A stretch of 64,000 bases of DNA from Burkholderia sp. Bp9143 (lineage in GTDB: Bacteria; Pseudomonadota; Gammaproteobacteria; Burkholderiales; Burkholderiaceae), in assembly GCF_003853645.1 (NCBI RefSeq), contig NZ_QTPO01000001.1, positions 124,001-188,000 on the forward strand. The letters run 5' to 3'. The notes beneath the pieces were generated by a model, which ran no database searches, had not been told where the DNA came from, and saw only the letters and a program-made list of their open reading frames with translations. Below are positions 48,593 to 55,930 of this stretch, in pieces. The stretch's first letter is position 1. The number at the start of each line of letters is the position of its first letter. A program made the position numbers and the translations under genes.

Positions 48593-48892
48593 ATGTTTGA
48601 TACGAATCTGATTCATAAGGCCCTTGCGAACCCCTTTCGGCGTGAAATCCTGGGGTGGCTGAAGACGCCGAACGAGGTGTTCGCGCGGGGGCCGCTCGAC
48701 CTTCGTCATGGCGTTTCGGCGAATGCGATTCATGCGCGCAGCGGTCTATCACAGTCGACCGTATCGGAGCATATCGCGACGTTGATCGACGCCGGGCTTC
48801 TCGTTTCGACTCGAGTGGGCCAGTGGATTTTCTTGTCTCGGAATGAAGAAGTGATACGCGCATTTGGCAAGCACGTTTACTTGCACCTGTGA
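48593..48892 (+). CDS. ArsR-like winged-helix regulator
   Basis: The 99-residue protein is a small winged helix: IHKALANPFRREILGWLKTP, then VSANAIHARSGLSQSTVSEH (recognition helix), LIDAGLLVSTRVGQWIFLSR and a C-terminal helix VIRAFGKHVYLHL. It lacks the ELCVCDL metal site of ArsR/SmtB sensors, so it probably responds to something other than metal, or to redox or metabolites. It lies 137 bases after the acetolactate synthase gene and 420 bases before a second EmrAB/NodT pump operon. It could control either. The start is ATG 48593; no strong ribosome site is seen. Confidence 0.82.
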   Translation: MFDTNLIHKALANPFRREILGWLKTPNEVFARGPLDLRHGVSANAIHARSGLSQSTVSEHIATLIDAGLLVSTRVGQWIFLSRNEEVIRAFGKHVYLHL

Positions 48893-49313
48893 CGAGCGGT
48901 CGAGTCAATCGTGATGTAGGGCTCGATCGGGCGTCCGCTACGCGAGCAGTGACTTGCGGTGCGGTTTGGCGCCAAGCGGCAGGCACGACCTCTTCAATAC
49001 TTGAGCGTTCGTGCTTGCGTCCGGCGGAAGAGTGCGATGGGATTGGGCCGGGTGAACCATCGCTTCGGAAGGCAGATCTCGTGTGTGCGTGTTTTTTTTG
49101 CAATACTGTCGCGAACGAACCCGTTGACGACTGTATGTGGCCCTGGGGTCTTTAGTCGATGCTCGACGTGTTCGCGACATTGAGGTCCTCCGGGGTTATC
49201 CATGTCATCCGGCCTCATCGGCAGCATGACTCCATGGCGCTCGAAGCGACTCCCTGAGAAGTGTTCACGTCTACAAGAACGGGGACATGCGAGATCATGG
49301 TTACGGTTGCCTC
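48893..49313. other. Gap upstream of the second tripartite pump
   Basis: About 420 bases without a supported gene. Nothing recognisable beyond T-rich tracts (GTGTTTTTTTTGC near 49090), which may be part of a promoter or terminator. Confidence 0.4.
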
Positions 49314-50774
49314 ATGAAACGGGGGCTCATTCAGCGAGTCCCTGCAATGCTCGCCGCCATTCTGCTTGCGGCGTGCGCGAGTTCGAGCGGCTTGCGCACT
49401 CGCGCCGAGGCCATCGATCCGCAGAATCTGGAAGTGGCGCACAGCCTTTCATCGGTTTCGTTTTCGACCGCGGCCTGGCCGACGGACGCGTGGTGGACCG
49501 ACCTCGGCGACGATCAGTTGAACCGGTTCATAAGGGATGGACTGCAGGGGCAGCCAAGCCTGCACGTTGCCGAGGCGCGAGTCAGGGCTGCGCAGGCCGT
49601 GTCCGGCATCGTCGAGGCCGCGCTCTACCCGCAGATCAACGCCAGCGCCACCAGCGCGCGTCTGCGCTTCAGCGAGAAAGGTACCGTGCCGCCACCGATT
49701 GCAGGCACGTGGCAAACCGTCAATGACGCAACATTGGGAGTCAGCTATGAGTTCGACTTCTGGGGCAAGAATCGTGCGGCCATGGAGGCGGCGCTGGATC
49801 ATGCCCATGCCACGGAGGTCGATCTGCAAGCCGCGCGGCTGGTGCTGACCACGACGTTGACCAGAACGTATCTGCGCCTGGATGCCGCCTACGATCTGCG
49901 TGACCTTGCCGAAAGCACGCTGAAGCAACGCGAGCAGACGTTGGCATTGACGCGCCGAAGGGTGGCTGCCCAGATCGACTCCGAACTGGAACTGACCCAG
50001 GCCGAGGCCGCGTTGCCGGCTGCGCGCGAGCGCATTGTGTCGCTCAACGAATCCATCGCCCTGCTCGACAATCAGCTGGCAGCACTTCAGGGAAAGGGGC
50101 CGGATGCCGGCCTGGTCATACAACGACCGCATCTGGCCAAAATCGGGATCGTGCAATTGCCGACTGATCTTCCCGTCGAGTTGATCGGTCGTCGCCCCGA
50201 TGTTGTCGCGGGGCGATGGCGGGTCGAAGCGGCTCGCCGGGACATCAAGGTGGCCAGGGCACAGTTCTATCCAAACATCAGCCTGAATGCCTTCGTCGGA
50301 TTGCAACGGCTCGGCTTTGACGACTTTCTGTCGGCCGGTAGTCGGGTGATAGGTATCGGCCCGGCTGTGTCGCTGCCCATCTTCGACGGTGGTCGCCGCC
50401 GCGGCAATCTCGCATTGAAGCAGGCCGTCTACGACGAGTCGGTCGAGACGTATAACGCGACCTTGATCGATGCCCTCCACGATGTGGTCGATCAACTGGT
50501 ATCGCTGCGTTGGCTCGAGGCGCAAGAGACGGAGCAGAACCAGGCCCTGCAACTTGCCCAGCATGCGTATGACCTGGCCATCAGACAGTATCGCAATGGC
50601 GTCGCCAATTATCTGCAGGTGTTGATCGCCGAAAGCCAGGTATTGCTGCAGAAGCGCCTGGTCATCGAATCCCGAGCTCGCGATCGCGAGTTGCGATTGA
50701 ACCTGATTCGCGCGCTTGGTGGAGGCTATGTACCGACGGCCTCCCCCGATCCTCGCGTCGCTGACGAATCCTGA
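49314..50774 (+). CDS. NodT-family outer-membrane efflux lipoprotein (MFS pump 2)
   Basis: The 486-residue channel has a lipoprotein signal ending MLAAILLAACASSSG (Cys about 22). The order is WWTDLGDDQLNRFIRDGLQG, YEFDFWGKNRAAMEAALDHA, LIGRRPDVVAGRWRVEAARR and AIRQYRNGVANYLQVLIAES. I use ATG 49314 because it places the signal peptide at the N-terminus; ATG 49287 would add nine residues. The adaptor and MFS genes follow in the same direction, so the order here (channel-adaptor-transporter) is the reverse of pump 1. Base composition is slightly less GC-rich than in the RND operon. Confidence 0.93.
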   Translation: MKRGLIQRVPAMLAAILLAACASSSGLRTRAEAIDPQNLEVAHSLSSVSFSTAAWPTDAWWTDLGDDQLNRFIRDGLQGQPSLHVAEARVRAAQAVSGIVEAALYPQINASATSARLRFSEKGTVPPPIAGTWQTVNDATLGVSYEFDFWGKNRAAMEAALDHAHATEVDLQAARLVLTTTLTRTYLRLDAAYDLRDLAESTLKQREQTLALTRRRVAAQIDSELELTQAEAALPAARERIVSLNESIALLDNQLAALQGKGPDAGLVIQRPHLAKIGIVQLPTDLPVELIGRRPDVVAGRWRVEAARRDIKVARAQFYPNISLNAFVGLQRLGFDDFLSAGSRVIGIGPAVSLPIFDGGRRRGNLALKQAVYDESVETYNATLIDALHDVVDQLVSLRWLEAQETEQNQALQLAQHAYDLAIRQYRNGVANYLQVLIAESQVLLQKRLVIESRARDRELRLNLIRALGGGYVPTASPDPRVADES

Positions 50775-50790
50775 CACCAGGGGGCTCACC

Positions 50791-51975
50791 ATGAATGCAA
50801 GCGCAGGTGATTCTGGTGCTGACGGCAAGCCGCCGGGCGATTCGGGCGGTGCCAGGGGGAGTGCGCTTCGCTGGCGAATCGCGGTTGTGATCCTGGTCGT
50901 GCTGGTCGCCCTCGGCATCGCCATCTGGTGGCTCGTTGCCGGCCGGTACAGGGAGTCCACGGAAGACGCCTATGTTGACGGCAATGTCGTATCGGTGACC
51001 GCTCAGGTCAGTGGTGTCATCACGGCCATTAATGCAGACAACACCGACTACGTCACCGCGGGAAGCCCATTGGTCAAGCTTGACGATACCGACGCGAAGC
51101 TCGCGCTGGAGCGAGCCGAAGCTCTGCTGGCCAGGACGGTACGCCAGGTGCGTAGCCAATATGCTGCTGTCGAGCAGGGCCGCGCAAACCAGCAACTGCG
51201 GGAAATCGAACTGGTCAGGGTCAAGGCCGATCTGGCTCACCGGAAGGAACTCGTGGGCAGTGGCGCCATCTCGGGCGAGGAGGCCCGACATGCGGAAGAC
51301 GCCGTACGCGCATCTGTCGCCGCGCTGAATGCCGCGAACCATCAATTGGCTGCGAGCATTGCACAGGTCGACCACACCACGCTTGCTACGCATCCCGATG
51401 TCCTGGCTGTGTCCTCTCAGGTGCGCGATGCCTATGTGGCAGCTTACCGGACCGAGGTGCCTGCGCCCGTGACTGGCGTGGTGACCAAGCGTAGCGCACA
51501 GGTAGGCCAGAAGATCAGCCCGGGGATCTCGTTGATGTCGGTGGTGCCGCTGGACCGCCTGTGGGTCAATGCCAACTTCAAGGAATCCCAGCTGCGGCAT
51601 ATCCGAATTGGGCAGCCCGTCCGTTTATATGCCGACGTGTACGGCGACGACGTGGTCTATCAGGGCACGGTGATCGGGCAGGACGCCGGTACCGGCAGCG
51701 CGTTTTCACTTTTGCCGGCGCAAAACGCCACCGGAAACTGGATAAAGATCGTGCAGCGCGTGCCGGTTCGCATAGCGCTTGATCCCCAACAGGTTGCGAC
51801 ACATCCCCTGCAACTGGGTTTGTCGATGAAAGTCGTGGTCGACACGCAGCAGCGCAACGGAACACGGTTGGTCGCTCCAGGATCTCGCGCCCACGGTTAC
51901 CAGACTGACGTATTCGCCGGCGAACTGGCGCGTGCAGACGACGTCGTGCAGAAGATCATCCAGGCGAATCAATAA
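50791..51975 (+). CDS. EmrA/HlyD-type periplasmic adaptor (MFS pump 2)
   Basis: The 394-residue adaptor has a disordered glycine/aspartate-rich start (residues 1-30) and a membrane helix (IAVVILVVLVALGIAIWWLV). The EmrA mark ESTEDAYVDGNVVSVTAQVS follows, then lipoyl half NTDYVTAGSPLVKLDDTDAK, a coiled coil (about 95-190) and a barrel domain (NATGNWIKIVQRVPVRIALD). It starts at 50791 after AGGGGGCTC, 16 bases beyond the channel gene, and is followed 29 bases later by the MFS gene. It bridges the inner-membrane transporter and the NodT channel. Confidence 0.93.
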   Translation: MNASAGDSGADGKPPGDSGGARGSALRWRIAVVILVVLVALGIAIWWLVAGRYRESTEDAYVDGNVVSVTAQVSGVITAINADNTDYVTAGSPLVKLDDTDAKLALERAEALLARTVRQVRSQYAAVEQGRANQQLREIELVRVKADLAHRKELVGSGAISGEEARHAEDAVRASVAALNAANHQLAASIAQVDHTTLATHPDVLAVSSQVRDAYVAAYRTEVPAPVTGVVTKRSAQVGQKISPGISLMSVVPLDRLWVNANFKESQLRHIRIGQPVRLYADVYGDDVVYQGTVIGQDAGTGSAFSLLPAQNATGNWIKIVQRVPVRIALDPQQVATHPLQLGLSMKVVVDTQQRNGTRLVAPGSRAHGYQTDVFAGELARADDVVQKIIQANQ

Positions 51976-52004
51976 CGGCTTCGCGGATAAAGAGGGGCTT
52001 CGTC

Positions 52005-53534
52005 ATGTCTCCCAGCGGTCCAGGGCGCCTGCTCTACGCCACGATTTTTCTGTTGGTCACCATCGATTTTCTGCAGTCGGGAATGACCGCTTTTGCCGCC
52101 GGTCCGCTCATGGGCGAATTGGGCATGGCTCCCGAAGATTTCAGCCTCGCCGCGGCAGTTTACGCGAGCGTGGCGATCCTCTCGATCTCCATGCAACGCT
52201 GGTTCGTGGAGCGCCTTGGACCACGTCGATTCGTCCAGTACGCCACCGCCATTTGCGCGGGAGGCGCCGTGCTATGCGCGATCAGTGACGACTTCTCGTC
52301 ATTCCTGGCGGGACGGGCCGTGATGGCGCTCGGTGGTGGGGCACTGTTCACGTCTGCCCGCATGATGGTTCATCACGCGCTTGCCGGACCCGCGCGCTTC
52401 GTCGGCATCAAGTATCTTGTCGGTGGTGTGGCGCTGAACACGGCTGCGGCGCCTTGGCTGGCCTCTCTCGCGGTATCCCATGAAAAATGGAGCGCCATCT
52501 ATTGGCTCGTTGCCGCATTGGGCGGACTGGCCGTGCTGCTGGCATCCGTGGTCCTGCACGATCGGCCGCTGGTCGAGCCGGAACTTCGTTCCCGACCGGA
52601 TCTGTGGCCACAGATTTTCCTGATAAGCGGAAGCTTTCTACTCCTCTACGCACTGCAGCGCTTTTATTACGACTTCTACGGGAACGTATTGTTCATATGG
52701 GTGGCGATGGCCTTGGCCGTCGTCGGTCTGATGTTCTATGGGCGCACCCAGCATGTCGGAGATAACCCCATTCTGCGTGTACGCCACATGCTGAACGTTC
52801 GCTATGTATCGGGCGTGGCCTTGTTCATGTTTGTCTACATGATGCTTGGCGCAAACAACTACATGGTTCCGATGATGCTGCAGCGAACCTTGGGTTTTGC
52901 CTGGGCGACCGTGGGCAATTTCGAGGCACTGGGTTTTGCGGGAGGAGCGCTGGCCTGGTGGGTCGTCATGCGGACCTTGCCACGTCATCCCGCCCCACGA
53001 AAGTTTCTGGTTGTCGCTTTCCTTGCACTTGCCGTGTTCGGCGCATTGCTCTCCGGGATCGATGGTCAGGCCGATATGTGGCGAGATATTCTGCCGGCGC
53101 TCGCCATCTACAGCCTATTCATCCCGATCGTCATGCCGGTGGCTGCCGTGAGCACCTTCCGCGAACTGGACTATGACGCGTCGGTTTTCGCGAATGCCCA
53201 ACAGATGAAGAACATGCTTGCGCAAATCGGCGTAGCGCTGGGCATCACGCTGGCCACACTCGGGCAACAATGGCGAACGACGGCGCACTATGCCGTTCTC
53301 AATGAACGAGTGGCGTCGAACGATCCCATTTACGTCGAGATATTTCAGAAGCTCCAGGAGTCGTTGGCCACCGTGACCGATGCTGCGCCGGCAGCGCAGA
53401 TGGCGACGGCCCAGGTCGCCCAGTTGCTAGCCCGGGAATCGGCTTTGCTGGCACATATCGACTATTTCAGACTGGTCGCTGTGCTGGGACTGGCGGGTGT
53501 GCTGGTGACGTTGATTCAGCGGGTGTTCCGATGA
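52005..53534 (+). CDS. EmrB-like MFS drug exporter, DHA2 family (pump 2)
   Basis: The 509-residue transporter has 14 predicted helices: TIFLLVTIDFLQSGMTAFAA at helix 1, SISMQRWFVERLGPRRFVQY in the loop A region, FLAGRAVMALGGGALFTSAR at helix 4 and AMLQIGV-type helices near the end (here MLAQIGVALGITLATLG). The charged DHA2 motif at helix 1 is weaker than in pumps 1 and 3 (D in VTIDFLQSG), so this is a divergent branch. The last ~70 residues form the usual coiled periplasmic loop and final helix. With the two preceding genes it completes a tripartite exporter. The substrate is unknown. Confidence 0.91.
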   Translation: MSPSGPGRLLYATIFLLVTIDFLQSGMTAFAAGPLMGELGMAPEDFSLAAAVYASVAILSISMQRWFVERLGPRRFVQYATAICAGGAVLCAISDDFSSFLAGRAVMALGGGALFTSARMMVHHALAGPARFVGIKYLVGGVALNTAAAPWLASLAVSHEKWSAIYWLVAALGGLAVLLASVVLHDRPLVEPELRSRPDLWPQIFLISGSFLLLYALQRFYYDFYGNVLFIWVAMALAVVGLMFYGRTQHVGDNPILRVRHMLNVRYVSGVALFMFVYMMLGANNYMVPMMLQRTLGFAWATVGNFEALGFAGGALAWWVVMRTLPRHPAPRKFLVVAFLALAVFGALLSGIDGQADMWRDILPALAIYSLFIPIVMPVAAVSTFRELDYDASVFANAQQMKNMLAQIGVALGITLATLGQQWRTTAHYAVLNERVASNDPIYVEIFQKLQESLATVTDAAPAAQMATAQVAQLLARESALLAHIDYFRLVAVLGLAGVLVTLIQRVFR

Positions 53535-53609
53535 GACAGGAAAGATAATGAGGGGAATTGTCTCCGCGCGAGGAGGGGCGGCGGTTAGTGTCGCGTATTC
53601 TTCATACCT

Positions 53610-53642
53610 GAAGCGGCGTGTGGCGCGGGCACACGCCGCTTC
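53610..53642. terminator. Long hairpin between convergent pump 2 and DUF4148 genes
   Basis: A perfect 13-bp stem, GAAGCGGCGTGTG with CACACGCCGCTTC, has a 7-base loop between the convergent MFS gene and DUF4148 gene (16 bases after the latter's stop). U-tracts are weak on both strands, but position and stem length fit a bidirectional terminator. Confidence 0.65.
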
Positions 53643-53657
53643 TGACCGATCGGCACG

Positions 53658-53960
53658 TTATTGACCGAAGAAGATCGAATCGCGCGGCGATGTCTTCGCG
53701 GCAGACGCGTGGCCGACTTGGGCGGCCGGCACCGCATTGTTGCCGAAACCGCTCGTGTCGGGCGCGTGCACGCGGGCTTCGGCGGCCTCGAGATCGGCCG
53801 GATACGGCTCTTCGGCGGACGGACGATAACCTGCCTGTTCGAGCTGGGCCAGTTCCGCACGCACCTGCGCGCGAGTCACCTGGCCGCTCGTCTGCGCGAA
53901 CGCGCCGAGGGAAACGGACAACGCTGCAGTTGCGGCAACGAGACGGATCAACGATTTCAT
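53658..53960 (-). CDS. DUF4148 small secreted protein (second copy)
   Basis: The 100-residue exported protein has a signal peptide (MKSLIRLVAATAALSVSLGA, cleavage AFA-QTS at 23) and the DUF4148 helix VTRAQVRAELAQLEQAGYRP. A proline/alanine-rich stretch follows, ending DSIFFGQ. It aligns along its whole length with the protein at 6523-6852. AGGAG lies 7 bases before the start. It is single, convergent with pump 2 and ending at the 53610 hairpin. Function unknown, as for the whole family. Confidence 0.9.
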   Translation of the reverse strand: MKSLIRLVAATAALSVSLGAFAQTSGQVTRAQVRAELAQLEQAGYRPSAEEPYPADLEAAEARVHAPDTSGFGNNAVPAAQVGHASAAKTSPRDSIFFGQ

Positions 53961-54359
53961 GACGAGCTCCTGTGAGGGTGGTTTCGGAATCGGCGACAGC
54001 GCCGCGACCGATGACCCGCATCTTATGCAGTGGCTCGCACCTGAAAAATCCCGATCTTGCACAAAGACTGTTGCCGTCGGGAGAACGATGACGCTGGTCC
54101 GATTGCGCATTGTCCATGGAGCCGGCGATCATGATCGACCCGGTCTGGCAGTGGCGTCGAGGAGAAGCCCGCGTCGCGGTGTGCCTGTCGGCGCGGAAAC
54201 GTGGCCGAATATCGTTGCGTTGGCCACGATTCACTTTCTATTGCCAACAAAATGCCTTCATCGCGCCGACCGGCGATGACGCACTCACCGTGACCCGACG
54301 CATGCGCTTGATGCCAACGGGATGATCCACGTGTCGGTGCTGTGCGTGTCCGCCGCCGC
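53961..54359. other. Intergenic region, DUF4148 promoter and LysR 3' flank
   Basis: About 400 bases with no supported gene. It should contain the DUF4148 promoter; no operator-like repeat stands out. Confidence 0.4.
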
Positions 54360-55277
54360 TCAGCATCGCTTGCCCTGAAGTGTCGGGATTTGCGCGTATA
54401 CGCTGGCAAGCCAGTCGACGAAGAGCTTCAGCTTGGCCGGTATGTGCCGATTCGGCGGATACAGCACGGAGATCGGCCGCGGCGGCGGATTGAACTTGGG
54501 CAGGACCTCCTGCAACGCGCCGGATTTCAGATACGGCTCGACGAAAAACAGCGTGGTCTTGATCAATCCGAGGCCCGCGAGTCCGCACGCGATGTAGGTA
54601 TCCGCCTCGTTGACCGCGACCGTGCCGCGCATCTGCACGATGTGCGTGTCGCCGTCGACGACGAAATCCCAGCTCCGCGGCCGGCCGGTGTCGGCCGACA
54701 CATGGCTGACCGCGATGTGTTGGGTCAGATCGTCGATCGTTTCCGGGACGCCGTATCGTTCGAGATACGACGGCGACGCGCACGTGCAGGTCGTGAGACT
54801 GCCGATGCGCTTCGCGATCATCCCGGAGTCGTCGAGCGCGCCGACCCGCACGACACAGTCGACACCCTCGCCGACGAGGTCGATCTGGCGATCGGTCACG
54901 CCGAGCTCCACCGTGATGTCCGGATGGGCGACGAGAAAGGCGGGCAGTGCGGGAACCACGATCCGCTTGGCCATCGCGGATGGCAGGTTCACCTTCAGGC
55001 GGCCGCGTGGCACGTTGCGCGAGTGGGACATCGACGCCTCCATCTCGTCGATCTCGCGTAGCACCGCGACACAACGCTCGTAGTACGCCTGCCCATCCTC
55101 GGTCAGCGACAGCCTGCGGGTTGTGCGGTTCAATAGCCGACAGCCGAGATGCTGTTCCAGCGTACGCAGCAGCGCGGACACGCGCGGTGTCGTCAGACCT
55201 GACGTGTCCGCCGCGCGCGTGAGGCTGCCCGTTTCAACGATGCGTGTAAACACGCGCATCGAAAGCAGTGTGTCCAT
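54360..55277 (-). CDS. LysR-family regulator divergent from the orphan 2-oxoglutarate dehydrogenase E1 gene
   Basis: The 305-residue LysR protein has an N-terminal winged helix (MRVFTRIVETGSLTRAADTS, TPRVSALLRTLEQHLGCRLL, NRTTRRLSLTEDGQAYYERC) and an effector domain (GRLKVNLPSAMAKRIVVPAL, GEGVDCVVRVGALDDSGMIA). It is of the same CrgA-like group as the regulators at 44634 and 58875. It is transcribed away from the E1 gene at 55931, but 650 bases separate them and a gene relic lies between, so control of E1 is possible but not evident. Confidence 0.92.
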   Translation of the reverse strand: MDTLLSMRVFTRIVETGSLTRAADTSGLTTPRVSALLRTLEQHLGCRLLNRTTRRLSLTEDGQAYYERCVAVLREIDEMEASMSHSRNVPRGRLKVNLPSAMAKRIVVPALPAFLVAHPDITVELGVTDRQIDLVGEGVDCVVRVGALDDSGMIAKRIGSLTTCTCASPSYLERYGVPETIDDLTQHIAVSHVSADTGRPRSWDFVVDGDTHIVQMRGTVAVNEADTYIACGLAGLGLIKTTLFFVEPYLKSGALQEVLPKFNPPPRPISVLYPPNRHIPAKLKLFVDWLASVYAQIPTLQGKRC

Positions 55278-55620
55278 GAGTGGCGGATCCCCTCGCGGCG
55301 AATCATCGGCGCCGAGAAGCGCAGGATCGGATCGCTGCTCCAGTCGAAGTTGCGAATCTTCTGCGCGTCGTACTTCAGAGCCTCGTACAGTGTCCAGCTC
55401 GCTGCCTGAATGATAGCGCAGCCCTCTTGCACGCCGATGATAACCAGTCGAGACAGGTGCTGGTACAAGGCGCTTTCAACACCTTATTTCGTGTTCAGCC
55501 GTTGCTTGACCTCGGGTCTTGCGGTCATGTCCCTGATCTCTCGCAGAAACGGGATTAAACGAACGACGCGTTCATCGGCAATGCTTGTGAATGACCGGCG
55601 ATCTTGACGTGATGTCCGGA
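55278..55620 (-). pseudogene. Unidentified gene relic in two pieces
   Basis: On the minus strand two protein-like segments lie end to end: FTSIADERVVRLIPFLREIR and MTARPEVKQRLNTK then stop (about 55620-55497), and after it LSRLVIIGVQEGCAIIQAAS, TLYEALKYDAQKIRNFDWSS and FSAPMIRREGIRHSW (about 55460-55270). The composition is balanced and not shadow-like, but no start with a ribosome site is seen and I do not recognise a family. It may be one or two decayed genes. The remaining bases to 55930 hold no supported feature apart from the presumed E1 promoter. Confidence 0.35.
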
Positions 55621-55930
55621 AATGAATGCTGAATGTCCCGAAACTGCCGTAGCTAACGCGTCAGTGAAAACCCGCAGAACCTAAACTGTCCTTACCGGCG
55701 GTCAGGAGACGGCCGGTCCTGGCGGGCACGGGAACCCGGTGGCTTGAGTCACGGGGTCTTGCACGAATTGACGCGAACTGGGTGGCACGAGATCTTGCCT
55801 CCTTTCAGATGTGGATCTTTGTCTTCGTGTGCCTGTGAATGCATTGGCTTGGCCAAGGCGGGAGCGGGTGCTGCCTTGGATACATTCGTGGCAGATATCG
55901 GGCATGAGCCCGACAGAGGACAAAGTCATC

